64,000 nucleotides of DNA from Sphingomonas melonis (GTDB taxonomy: Bacteria; Pseudomonadota; Alphaproteobacteria; Sphingomonadales; Sphingomonadaceae). The DNA lies in assembly GCF_013409985.1 (NCBI RefSeq), contig NZ_JACCBY010000001.1, positions 496,001 to 560,000 on the forward strand. Direction: 5' to 3'. The notes beneath the pieces are model-generated. The model was not told the DNA's origin. It did not search any database and saw only the letters and a list, made by a program, of their open reading frames with translations. Below, in pieces: positions 46,214-54,879 of the stretch (the first letter of the stretch is position 1; every line of letters begins with the position of its first letter). Made by a program: the position numbers and the translations under genes.

Positions 46214-46459
46214 ATGCCCGGCGCCGGCTTGATCGCGCATGCGCAGCGTGAGAGCATGCAGGGCGACGTGGCCTTCGTCGCCGCGGTCGCGGCGTTCGGC
46301 CAGAAACTGCGCGGCGACCCGCTGCTCGGCGACTATCGCTACGACGCGATCCGGCAGCTTGCCGCCGGCCAGCGCGACTATTGGCGGCAGGGCTTTACCC
46401 GGCTGGTGACGCTGGCCGAGGCGGCGCAGCGGCCGGCAGGCAGCAGTCCGCCGCGCTGA
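46214..46459 (+). pseudogene. Remnant of a YfbK-type (vWA-DUF3520) protein C-terminus
   Basis: About 60 residues (GDVAFVAAVAAFGQKLRGDP, then LLGDYRYDAIRQLAAGQRDY) match the pattern of the C-terminal DUF3520 end of YfbK-like von Willebrand factor proteins. A stop codon lies just upstream in frame, and no vWA domain is present. It looks like a 3' remnant of a much longer gene, though a short independent protein cannot be excluded. Confidence 0.55.
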
Positions 46460-46559
46460 TCGGCCGGCGGGCGGCGGGGCGAAATGGCTCCCCTTCCCGC
46501 GGCGCAACATTTCGGCTATGGGAGTGCGCACTCCAAGCTCCATCTATTCAGGAATTCCC

Positions 46560-48404
46560 ATGAGCCTCCGCAACGTGGCGATCATCGCGCACGTCGATCA
46601 CGGCAAGACGACGCTGGTCGATCAGCTCTTCCGCCAGTCCGGCACCTTCCGCGACAACCAGCGCGTCGAAGAGCGTGCGATGGATTCGAACGACCTCGAA
46701 AAGGAGCGCGGGATCACGATTCTCGCCAAGCCGACCTCGGTCGACTGGGCCCCTCCGGGCGGCGGCGAGAGCATCCGCATCAACATCGTCGACACGCCCG
46801 GCCACGCCGACTTCGGCGGCGAGGTGGAGCGCATCCTGTCGATGGTCGACGGCGTCGTCCTGCTGGTCGATTCGTCGGAAGGCGCGATGCCGCAGACCAA
46901 GTTCGTCACCGGCAAGGCGCTGGCGCTCGGCCTGAAGCCGATCGTCGTCGTCAACAAGGTCGACCGTCCCGACGCGCGCATCCAGGAGGTGCTCGACGAG
47001 GTGTTCGACCTGTTCGTGTCGCTCGACGCCAATGACGAGCAGCTCGACTTCCCGGTGCTCTACGCCTCGGGCCGCAACGGCTATGCCTCGACCGACATGG
47101 ACGCGCGCGAAGGCACGCTGATCCCGATGTTCGAGACGATCGTCAACCACGTCCCCGCGCCGAAGGTGGAAGTGGAGGACGTGCCGTTCACCTTCCTGGT
47201 CACGCTGCTCGATCGCGACAACTTCCTCGGCCGTATCCTCACCGGCCGCGTCAATTCGGGCACGGTGAAGCTTAACCAGCCGATCCACGCGCTCGATAAC
47301 GACGGCAACATCATCGAGACCGGCCGCGCCTCGAAGATCCTCTCGTTCCGCGGCCTCGACCGCGTGCCGGTCGAGGAAGCCAAGGCGGGCGACATCATCA
47401 GCCTCGCCGGCCTTGCCGTCGCGACCGTCGCCAACACGATCGCCGACACCACCGTCACCGAGCCGCTGCACGCGCAGCCGATCGATCCGCCGACGCTGTC
47501 GATGCGCTTCGCGGTGAACGATTCGCCGATGGCCGGCCGCGAGGGCACCAAGGTGACGAGCCGCATGATCCGCGACCGTCTGTTCCGCGAAGCCGAATCG
47601 AACGTCGCGATCAAGGTGACCGAGGCCGCCGACCGCGACAGCTTCGAAGTCGCCGGCCGTGGCGAGCTCCAGCTCGGCGTGCTGATCGAGACGATGCGCC
47701 GCGAGGGCTTCGAACTCGGCATCAGCCGCCCGCGCGTGCTGTTCGGCGAGGATGAGAACGGCAAGAAGACCGAGCCGTACGAAACCGTCATCATCGACGT
47801 CGACGAGGAGCATTCGGGCACCGTCGTCGAGAAGATGAACCTGCGGAAGGCCGAGCTGACCGACATGCGTCCGTCGACCGGCGGCAAGACGCGCATCACC
47901 TTCTCGGCGCCGTCGCGCGGCATGATCGGCTATCACGGCGAGTTCCTCTCGGACACGCGCGGCACCGGCATCATGAACCGGCTGTTCGAGCGCTACGGCC
48001 CGCACAAGGGCCCGATCGAGGGCCGCAAGAACGGCGTGCTGATCTCGAACGGCGCCGGCGAGGCGCAGGGCTATGCGCTGGGGCCGCTCGAGGACCGCGG
48101 CGTGCTGTTCGTCGGCCATGGTGAGGCGCTGTATGAGGGCATGATCATCGGCGAGAACGCCAAGACGGATGACCTTGAGGTCAATCCGATGAAGGCGAAG
48201 CAGCTGACCAACTTCCGCGCGAGCGGCGGCAAGGACGATGCGATCCGCCTGACCCCGCCGAAGAAGATGACGCTGGAGCAGGCGATCGCGTACATCGACG
48301 ACGACGAGATGGTCGAGGTGACGCCGAAGACGATCCGCCTGCGCAAGCGCTTCCTCGACCCGAACGAGCGCAAGCGCGCGAGCCGGGCGAAGCAGGCGGC
48401 GTAA
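46560..48404 (+). CDS. typA: Translational GTPase BipA/TypA
   Basis: 614 aa from ATG 46560 (AGGAA upstream; the frame is open to 46518). EF-G-like GTPase with G1 AHVDHGKTTL, G2 ERGITILAK, G3 DTPGHADFGG, G4 NKVDRPDA, then domain II and the BipA-specific C-terminal domain (FRASGGKDDAIRLTPPKKMT). It binds ribosomes and helps assembly of the large subunit under stress or cold. Ends in a strong terminator. Confidence 0.95.
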   Translation: MSLRNVAIIAHVDHGKTTLVDQLFRQSGTFRDNQRVEERAMDSNDLEKERGITILAKPTSVDWAPPGGGESIRINIVDTPGHADFGGEVERILSMVDGVVLLVDSSEGAMPQTKFVTGKALALGLKPIVVVNKVDRPDARIQEVLDEVFDLFVSLDANDEQLDFPVLYASGRNGYASTDMDAREGTLIPMFETIVNHVPAPKVEVEDVPFTFLVTLLDRDNFLGRILTGRVNSGTVKLNQPIHALDNDGNIIETGRASKILSFRGLDRVPVEEAKAGDIISLAGLAVATVANTIADTTVTEPLHAQPIDPPTLSMRFAVNDSPMAGREGTKVTSRMIRDRLFREAESNVAIKVTEAADRDSFEVAGRGELQLGVLIETMRREGFELGISRPRVLFGEDENGKKTEPYETVIIDVDEEHSGTVVEKMNLRKAELTDMRPSTGGKTRITFSAPSRGMIGYHGEFLSDTRGTGIMNRLFERYGPHKGPIEGRKNGVLISNGAGEAQGYALGPLEDRGVLFVGHGEALYEGMIIGENAKTDDLEVNPMKAKQLTNFRASGGKDDAIRLTPPKKMTLEQAIAYIDDDEMVEVTPKTIRLRKRFLDPNERKRASRAKQAA

Positions 48405-48430
48405 GCCGGCCACGCCGAGAGCGACAAGGG

Positions 48431-48460
48431 GGGGCGTCCGAGCGATCGGGCGCCCCTTTT
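48431..48460 (+). terminator. Rho-independent terminator of typA
   Basis: 11-bp perfect stem (48431-48441 with 48446-48456), GCGA tetraloop, TTTT at 457-460, 26 bases after the typA stop. The next gene on the other strand ends 4 bases beyond. Confidence 0.9.
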
Positions 48461-48463
48461 GCG

Positions 48464-49270
48464 TCAGGCGGCGACCGTGGCACGATAGCGGGCCGCGGGG
48501 CGGTCGCTGCCGAGCACCGGCACCATCGCCGCGCGGGCCTGATCCGCGGCGATCCACAGCGCCTCATCGGCGAGCGGCGGGATCGTCACTTCCTCACGCG
48601 CATCGAAGCCGACCAAGGCGGCATCGACGAGGTCCCCGACCTCCATGACGGATGCCGCCGGGAAAGCGTTGATGTCGATGCCGGACCGCTCCCAGATTTC
48701 GGTCCGCGTCGCGGCGGGCAGCACCGCCTGCACATAGACGCCGCGATCGGCAAGCTGGCGGTTGAGCCAGCGGCTGACGGTCAGCAGATGCGCCTTGGTG
48801 CCGTTATAGGCGCCGTCGAACGCCTCGACGACTTGCGACAGCGCGGACGACACGTTGATGATCGCGCCGCCGCCCCGCTCCGCGAAGGCGCGCCCTGCGG
48901 CTGCGGCAAGCCGCGTCGGAGCGGTGACGTTGAGCGCGATCAGCCGTGCGATCGCTTCGGGATCGGCGGTGAGGAGGTTGCCGGTAAGGGTCATCCCGGC
49001 ATTGTTGACGAACAGGCCAATGCGGTCGTCGGACGCCAGCCGTGCCTCGATCCTGGCGACATCCGCGTTGTCGGTCAGGTCGGCGCGCAGCACGGTCACG
49101 CTGCGGCCGGTTTCCCCGCCGAGCCGTTCGGCAAGCGCAGTCATGCGCGCCCCGTCGCGCGCAACAAGGATCAGGTCATGCCCGCGACGGGCAAGCCGGT
49201 CGGCATAGGTCGCGCCGATACCGGCCGAGGCGCCGGTGATCAGGGCTGCGGGAAGGGTATTGTCGGTCAT
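48464..49270 (-). CDS. Short-chain dehydrogenase/reductase
   Basis: 268 aa classical SDR: nucleotide-binding TGASAGIGATYADRLARRG (residues 13-31), DLTDNADVARIEA, NNAG (about 90-93), catalytic Ser in INVSSALSQ and YNGTKAH (Tyr-xxx-Lys). Substrate unknown; NAD(P)-dependent. It is divergent from the HxlR regulator, which probably controls it. Confidence 0.88.
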   Translation of the reverse strand: MTDNTLPAALITGASAGIGATYADRLARRGHDLILVARDGARMTALAERLGGETGRSVTVLRADLTDNADVARIEARLASDDRIGLFVNNAGMTLTGNLLTADPEAIARLIALNVTAPTRLAAAAGRAFAERGGGAIINVSSALSQVVEAFDGAYNGTKAHLLTVSRWLNRQLADRGVYVQAVLPAATRTEIWERSGIDINAFPAASVMEVGDLVDAALVGFDAREEVTIPPLADEALWIAADQARAAMVPVLGSDRPAARYRATVAA

Positions 49271-49317
49271 CTCTCATCTCCTCCACGCCGCACCCAGGCA
49301 GAGTGGCTTGCAGAAAA

Positions 49318-49332
49318 ATAGTAAGTCACTAT
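49318..49332. promoter_or_regulatory. Putative HxlR operator
   Basis: ATAGTAAGTCACTAT: an inverted repeat with 5-base arms ATAGT/ACTAT around AAGTC, in the 71-base gap between the divergent SDR and HxlR genes. Dyads of this size are typical for HxlR-type regulators. Confidence 0.55.
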
Positions 49333-49341
49333 CTTTATGCA

Positions 49342-49779
49342 ATGGACAATGATGCGTTATCGCGGGGGGTGTGCCCGGTCGGCCGCGGCCTTGCCCGGGT
49401 CGGAGATGGCTGGAGCATGCTGGTGCTGCGCGATGTCGCGCGGGGCGTGCAGCGGTTCGACGCTTTGCAGAAGGGCTTGGGCATTGCGCCCAACATCCTG
49501 ACGCGGCGGCTGGCGGCGCTGGTCGAGGACGGCTTGCTGGAACGACGCCGATATTCCGAGCGGCCGCCGCGCCACGAATATGTGCTGACCGCAATGGGGC
49601 GGGATTATCTGCCCGTCTTGCATGCGCTCGGCGCATGGGGCGCCCGCCATTTTGGGGACGATTCCGTCGTGCGGCTGGTGGCGGCGGATGGCCATGTCGT
49701 CCAGCCTATGGTCATCGATGCGGTCACCGGAGCGCCGCTGGCCGATATGACGTTGACGGTAAAAACGGCGGCGCCCTGA
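49342..49779 (+). CDS. HxlR-family transcription regulator
   Basis: 145 aa from ATG 49342 (frame open to 49303). Winged helix with the HxlR pattern: CPVGRGLARVGDGWSMLVLR, RFDALQKGLGIAPNILTRRL, GLLERRRYSERPPRHEYVLT. A Cys near the N-terminus (Cys11) could sense electrophiles. Autoregulation and control of the divergent SDR are inferred from the dyad between them. Confidence 0.85.
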   Translation: MDNDALSRGVCPVGRGLARVGDGWSMLVLRDVARGVQRFDALQKGLGIAPNILTRRLAALVEDGLLERRRYSERPPRHEYVLTAMGRDYLPVLHALGAWGARHFGDDSVVRLVAADGHVVQPMVIDAVTGAPLADMTLTVKTAAP

Positions 49780-49789
49780 AGCGCCGCCG
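49761..49789 (-). terminator. Terminator downstream of TonB receptor 1
   Basis: CGGCGGCGC (49766-49774) pairs with GCGCCGCCG (49781-49789), 9 bp, and on the minus strand the stem is followed by TTTTT (49765-49761). It overlaps the HxlR stop and ends the minus-strand receptor transcript. Confidence 0.75.
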
Positions 49790-49806
49790 CCGTACTGGCT
49801 AACAGA

Positions 49807-52149
49807 TCAGCGGAACTTGCCGCTGACCGAGACGCCGATGATCCGCGGTTCGTTGAACACCGCGGCCATATAGTTCTCGATGACGCCCTTCAGGTTCTTC
49901 TCGTTGGTGATGTTGCGGGCAAAGGCGGCGATTTCGTAATTGTCGTCCGGCGTGGTGTAGCCGATCTTCAGGCCGCCTTCGAAATTGCCCTTCGCGTAGA
50001 ATTCGCGCGTCTTGTAGAGCACGAAGTTGGTGTAGCCCTGGATGTTCCAGTCGGTCGCGATGAACAGCTTGCCGTCATTGGCGAGCGGCATGTCATAGCG
50101 CGCGGTGGCATCGAGGTTCCAGCGCGGGGCGTTGGGCAGCGGGTTGCCGTCGATCTGCGCGAAGACGTTGGTGCCCACGCTGACGGTGGGATCCTGCACG
50201 GTGCAGACCACGACGCCGTTGAGGATGCAGACCTGCGCATAGACGCGCTTGTCCTTGATCTTCGACGCCAACGCGCTCGCGCCGAGCGTGAAGGTGAGGT
50301 TCGGCACCGGGCGGAACTGCGTGTCGATCTCGACGCCATAGGCACGCGCCTTGTCGGCGTTGAACAGCACGCCGTTGCCGTTCACGTCGTTGCCGTTCAG
50401 CTGGATGTCGTTGACCGTATAGGTGAACAGCGACGAGTTGATGCGCAGCCGGCCGTCGAGGAAGACGCCCTTCGACCCGATCTCATAGGAGGTGATCGTC
50501 TCGCTGTTGGCGGTCGAGAAGGGCGAGTTGAACACCGCCGAACGCCCCTGGATCGTCGGGCCGCGGAAGCCGCGCGCGACGCGGGCGTAGACGCTGTTGC
50601 GCGGATCGAGCTGGTACAGTGCCGAGACGTCCCAGCTCGGCTCCTTGCCCTCGAGGCGCACCGACTTGGGTGCGGTCGCCGGGAACAGGCTGGCCGTGCC
50701 GGTGGCGTTGAGTACCGGCTTGACCAGCGTCGTGCGCTTGATGTCCTGCGTATAACGGCCACCGGCGGTGATCGTGAATTCCGGCGTGACCTTGAAGCTC
50801 GCCTGACCGAACGCCGCCCAGCTGGTGTTGATGTCGCGCAGGCGCACCCAGTTGTTCGGGTTGCGCGCCGCGGTGTTCAGGAAATAGCTGCGCTGGTAGA
50901 ATTCAGTGGTGTCATTCTGGCGGAAGTAGAAACCGCCGACCTGCCAGGTGAACTGCTGGTCCGATTGCGAGGCGAGGCGCACCTCCTGCGTATACTGGCC
51001 GAGCGCACGGACGTTGCCCTGGCTCTCGCCAAAGCCGTTGGCGACACCGTTGACTGGGAAATTCGCCGCCGCGCCGCCGTCGGTATCGCCGCGGCTGTAG
51101 CCTGAGGTGGTCTCATAGGCGCTGATCGAGGTCAGCGTGACCGGCCCGAAGTCATAGGCCGCGTTCACCGAGCCGCCGTAGGTGTCGTAATCCTGCGGAT
51201 TGTTGTTGCCCTCGTCGAGCGCGATGCTGTTGCGCGGCTCGGCCGACACCGCGTTCGAGCCCTTCTTGAGTGCGGCGCGGTGGAAGATCGTCGAGGTGCC
51301 GTGATAGCCGCGGGCATGGCCCGAGACATTGACCGAGAAGGCCTCGGTCGGGGTGAGCAGCACCTGCAGCCGCACGTCGCGCTCGTCGAAGCCGCCCATC
51401 GCATCCTTCTGCGGGGTGCGGGTGCCGTCGGCGCTGACGCCGGCGAAGCTGTTGTCGACCCAGTCGTTGCGATGCTGGATCAGGCCCGACAGGCGCACCG
51501 CGACCTTGTCCTGGATCAGCGGACCGCCGACGCCGGCGTCATAGGTGAAGGTGCCGAGGCTGCCCGCCGATGCCGACATCCGGCCCTGCCAGGTCTGGCT
51601 GGGGCGGATCGTGTCGAACTTGATGATGCCGGCGGTGGTGTTGCGGCCGAACAGCGAGCCCTGCGGGCCGCGCAGCACCTCGACCTGGTTGACGTCGTAC
51701 ACCGGGTTCGACTTCAGCACGACATGCTCGAGGACGACATCGTCCTGGATGATCGACACCGGCTGCGACGCGCCGAGGTAGAAATCGATGTTGCCGAGAC
51801 CGCGGATGTAGAAGCGCGGGAAGATGCGGCCGGTGGTCGATTCAATGTACAGGCCGGGGACGCGGCCGGAGAGCGACAGGATGTCCTCGCCACCCGCCTG
51901 GAAGGCGCGCAGGTCGCTGCCGCCGACGACGGCGACCGACAGCGGCACGCGCTGGAGATTCTCCGAGCGGCGCTCGGCAGTGACGACGATGTCGCCGAGA
52001 TCGCCCGACGCGTCCGGCGCGGCGTCCTGCGTGGCGGTCGTGTCGGTCGCGGCGGCGTCGGTCGCGGGCGTCGCGGTCTGCGCCATCACGGGCGCGGCGA
52101 TGCCGGCGGCGCCGAGCAGCAACATGGTCTTGAGCAAGCGTGTGGTCAC
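49807..52149 (-). CDS. TonB-dependent outer-membrane receptor 1
   Basis: 780 aa. Signal peptide TRLLKTMLLLGAAGIAAPVM to AQ (residue 24), TonB box GDIVVTAERR (about 52-61), plug domain with PVSIIQDDVVLEHVVLKSNP and NQVEVLRGPQGSLFGRNTTA, then a 22-strand barrel ending GVSVSGKFR. In this setting it most likely imports oligosaccharides, but siderophore-like ligands are not excluded. Located next to the GH31 gene. Confidence 0.9.
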   Translation of the reverse strand: MTTRLLKTMLLLGAAGIAAPVMAQTATPATDAAATDTTATQDAAPDASGDLGDIVVTAERRSENLQRVPLSVAVVGGSDLRAFQAGGEDILSLSGRVPGLYIESTTGRIFPRFYIRGLGNIDFYLGASQPVSIIQDDVVLEHVVLKSNPVYDVNQVEVLRGPQGSLFGRNTTAGIIKFDTIRPSQTWQGRMSASAGSLGTFTYDAGVGGPLIQDKVAVRLSGLIQHRNDWVDNSFAGVSADGTRTPQKDAMGGFDERDVRLQVLLTPTEAFSVNVSGHARGYHGTSTIFHRAALKKGSNAVSAEPRNSIALDEGNNNPQDYDTYGGSVNAAYDFGPVTLTSISAYETTSGYSRGDTDGGAAANFPVNGVANGFGESQGNVRALGQYTQEVRLASQSDQQFTWQVGGFYFRQNDTTEFYQRSYFLNTAARNPNNWVRLRDINTSWAAFGQASFKVTPEFTITAGGRYTQDIKRTTLVKPVLNATGTASLFPATAPKSVRLEGKEPSWDVSALYQLDPRNSVYARVARGFRGPTIQGRSAVFNSPFSTANSETITSYEIGSKGVFLDGRLRINSSLFTYTVNDIQLNGNDVNGNGVLFNADKARAYGVEIDTQFRPVPNLTFTLGASALASKIKDKRVYAQVCILNGVVVCTVQDPTVSVGTNVFAQIDGNPLPNAPRWNLDATARYDMPLANDGKLFIATDWNIQGYTNFVLYKTREFYAKGNFEGGLKIGYTTPDDNYEIAAFARNITNEKNLKGVIENYMAAVFNEPRIIGVSVSGKFR

Positions 52150-52384
52150 GATGGTCCCCTTGGTTGTTGCGGGGACGCGGTCGCTGGGCAGGAGGCGAGG
52201 GTATTCCCTTGCGCGACCCGCCGGCGATGATGACGACCGCCCCCCCGGCGGATCTTCCCGCTAGAGGTCGATTGTGTCGGCTTCGTGAAACTATGTGTCT
52301 CAGAAGCCACACCGGGCCGACTTTCGGCGGGCGGGCGGCGCCGGCCCGGCGGGACGCTACCCCGCGCGAGCCGGTCGCCGTCGC

Positions 52385-54742
52385 CTATTTGCCCTGGACC
52401 ACGCGCACCAGGCCGCCGACCTCCTGTCCGGTCGGCAGTCGCCCCGACGCGGTCAGCCTGCCCGTCGTCTGGCTCCAGCGGAGCGTCGCGGTCTTACCCG
52501 CCTTGCGGCTGGCGTTGGTGACGCCATCGTCGTCGTACAGCGTGAAGCTCGCATCGCGGCCGGGGTAGACGCGGATGCTCTCCAGCGGCTGCGCGGTCGC
52601 GGTGCTCGGCACCTGCACGCCCATCGGCACGATCGATCCGGCGCGGACGAACAGCGGGATTTTGTCGATCGGCGCCGCCGCGTCGATCGTTTGGCCGCCG
52701 GTATAGCGCCGCTCGGTCCAATAATCGTACCAATCGGCGCCCGCGGGCAGATAGACCTTGCGGCTGGTCACGCCCTGATCGGTCACCGGCGCGACGAGGA
52801 AGGCGGGGCCGAACATATATTGGTCGCCGATCGTCGCCACCGCGGGATCGTTGGGGAAGTCCATGAACAGCGCGCGCATGAACGGCGCGCCGGTTTGCGC
52901 GGTCTGGTGACCCAGCGCGTAGAGATAGGGGATCAGCGCATAGCGCAGCCGCAGGAAGCCGGCGAGCACCGGCTCGGCGGCAGTGCCGTAATCCCATAAA
53001 GCCGTGCCGGCGCGCTGGCCGTGGATGCGCAGCGTCGGCGTGAAGCTGTTATAGGCGAACCAGCGCGTGAACAGCTCGGGATAATCGGCATAGCTCGGCG
53101 GCATCGCGGTCGCGCCGGCGGGATCGAGCAGCGGCGCGCGCTCGGCCTTGGGGCCGGCCGGATTCTGCCAGCCGCCGGTGTCGCTGCTCCAATAGGCCAT
53201 GCCGGTGGCGGTGAAGCCGAGCCCGGCCGGCACCTGCCGGCGCAGCGCCTCCCAGGTCGATTGCACGTCCGACGACCAGAACAGCGCGCCGTTGCGCTGC
53301 GTGCCGAGATAGGCGGCGCGCGACAGGATCAGGTTGCGCATGTCGGGCCGGTCCCTGGCGGAGCCTTCGGCGACGCTGCTGGTGTGCACCAGCGGGTAGA
53401 GATTGTGGTAGCGGTCGCCCGAGCCGATCGAGAAGAAATGGCCGTCGGGGACGAGGTCGGGCTCGGTCTCGTCGAGCCAGAACCAGTCGAAGCCCTGGCT
53501 GGCGATATTGTCGCGGATCTTGGTCCAGAACCATTGCCGCGCATCGGGGTTGGTCGAATCGAGCAGCGCGCCAGCGCGGTCGGCGCGGATCGGCAGGCCG
53601 TCGACGACGCTGCCGTCCTTGTCGTGGAGCAGCCAGCCCTTGCTGCCGAGGAAGTCGTAATAGCGCGATTCCCGCTCGAACCGCGGCCAGACGCTGATGA
53701 TCGAATGCATCCCCATATTGTGCAGCGTGTCGTTCATCCCCTTGGGATCGGGGAAGAAGGTCCGGTCGATGTCGAGCTGGCCCATCCGCGACCAGTAGAA
53801 CCAGTCGAGCACCATCACGTCGAGCGGCAGGTTGCGCTGGCGATACCCCTGCGCGACGTCGAGCAATTCCTTCTGCGTCTCGTAGCGCGCCTTGGACTGG
53901 ATCAGGCCGAACGCCGCCTTGGGCGGCAGCGGGGTGGCGCCGGTCAGCTTGGCATAGCCGGCATAGAGCTGGTCGGTGGTGTCGCCGGTGATGACGAAGA
54001 ACGAGACGCGCTCGCCGACGTTCGACTGCCAGTGCGTCGCATTGTGCAGGCCGGGCGAGACGGTGGTCGCCGAGGCATTGTCCCAGACGATGCCATAGCC
54101 CTTGTTGGTGACCATGAACGGCACGCACACGCTCTCGCCGGTCGGCGCATCGTAATTGTGGCGGCAGTCGATCGTGCGGCCCTTGAGGTCGAGCACGCCC
54201 TCCTGGTTCTGGCCGAGCCCGTAATAATGTTCGCCCGGCTGCACCGCGAAGCTGGCGCCGACGCGGAACGTCTTCTCGTCGTTGACGGTGTGCGGCGCCA
54301 TTTCCCAGCCGGTCATGTCGAGCAGGGTGCGGCCATCGGCGCCGCGCACCGAGATCGCCACCGGCGGCAGCGACGGCGCGAAATAGCGCTGCATCTGCGT
54401 CGGCGCCTTGGGCCAGGGCTGCGCCGCGACGGTCAGGGTCAGCGTCGGCGAGGCGAAGACGTCGCCGCTGGCGTCGGTGCGGTGGCTCCAGCCGGCGGCG
54501 TCGGGCTTGGCATTGGGGCCTTCGCCCGGCGGCGCGACCGCCAGCGCCTTGTCGAGCGCGATCGTCACGCGGACGATATTGGGCGCATAGGGTTCGATCG
54601 CGACGATGCCGCCGTTGCGATCCATGATCGCGAGCGGATCGGCCGTTGCGGGCAGCGCGGCGACGGCGGCGATCGCCGTTCCCGCGGTCAGCAGATGGCG
54701 TCGGAAAAACGGCTTGCGGATGGCACGCGTCGGCTCGGTCAT
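52385..54742 (-). CDS. GH31 glycosidase (alpha-glucosidase/xylosidase type)
   Basis: 785 aa. An N-terminal twin-Arg-like signal (FFRRHLLTAGTAIAAVAALP) suggests Tat export. The GH31 barrel has the nucleophile Asp in WFWLDETEPD (about residue 422) and an acid/base Asp in WSSDV (about 490), plus PLDVMVLDWFYWSRMGQLDI and a C-terminal DUF5110-like beta domain. It removes terminal alpha-linked glucose or xylose. A GGGGGAGAG RBS precedes ATG 54742. Confidence 0.88.
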   Translation of the reverse strand: MTEPTRAIRKPFFRRHLLTAGTAIAAVAALPATADPLAIMDRNGGIVAIEPYAPNIVRVTIALDKALAVAPPGEGPNAKPDAAGWSHRTDASGDVFASPTLTLTVAAQPWPKAPTQMQRYFAPSLPPVAISVRGADGRTLLDMTGWEMAPHTVNDEKTFRVGASFAVQPGEHYYGLGQNQEGVLDLKGRTIDCRHNYDAPTGESVCVPFMVTNKGYGIVWDNASATTVSPGLHNATHWQSNVGERVSFFVITGDTTDQLYAGYAKLTGATPLPPKAAFGLIQSKARYETQKELLDVAQGYRQRNLPLDVMVLDWFYWSRMGQLDIDRTFFPDPKGMNDTLHNMGMHSIISVWPRFERESRYYDFLGSKGWLLHDKDGSVVDGLPIRADRAGALLDSTNPDARQWFWTKIRDNIASQGFDWFWLDETEPDLVPDGHFFSIGSGDRYHNLYPLVHTSSVAEGSARDRPDMRNLILSRAAYLGTQRNGALFWSSDVQSTWEALRRQVPAGLGFTATGMAYWSSDTGGWQNPAGPKAERAPLLDPAGATAMPPSYADYPELFTRWFAYNSFTPTLRIHGQRAGTALWDYGTAAEPVLAGFLRLRYALIPYLYALGHQTAQTGAPFMRALFMDFPNDPAVATIGDQYMFGPAFLVAPVTDQGVTSRKVYLPAGADWYDYWTERRYTGGQTIDAAAPIDKIPLFVRAGSIVPMGVQVPSTATAQPLESIRVYPGRDASFTLYDDDGVTNASRKAGKTATLRWSQTTGRLTASGRLPTGQEVGGLVRVVQGK

Positions 54743-54879
54743 CGAATCTCTCCCCCCGGACCAATCACTTGCCCGTTGCTGCTTTTACTTATGAGGGGAT
54801 CATTCACCCGTGCAAGCGTGATCCGTGCCAAGTCCGACATTCGTCGATGATCGAGGGTCAGCGACGGGAGGGCGGGCGG

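Noticed and set aside
46548..48557. 669-aa open frame on the minus strand opposite typA
   Set aside because: It is antisense to a clear BipA gene, rich in Arg, His, Asp and Val, and has no domain pattern; an effect of high GC content.
53021..54850. 609-aa plus-strand and 571-aa minus-strand frames over the GH31 gene
   Set aside because: Shadow frames of the GH31 coding sequence with low-complexity composition.
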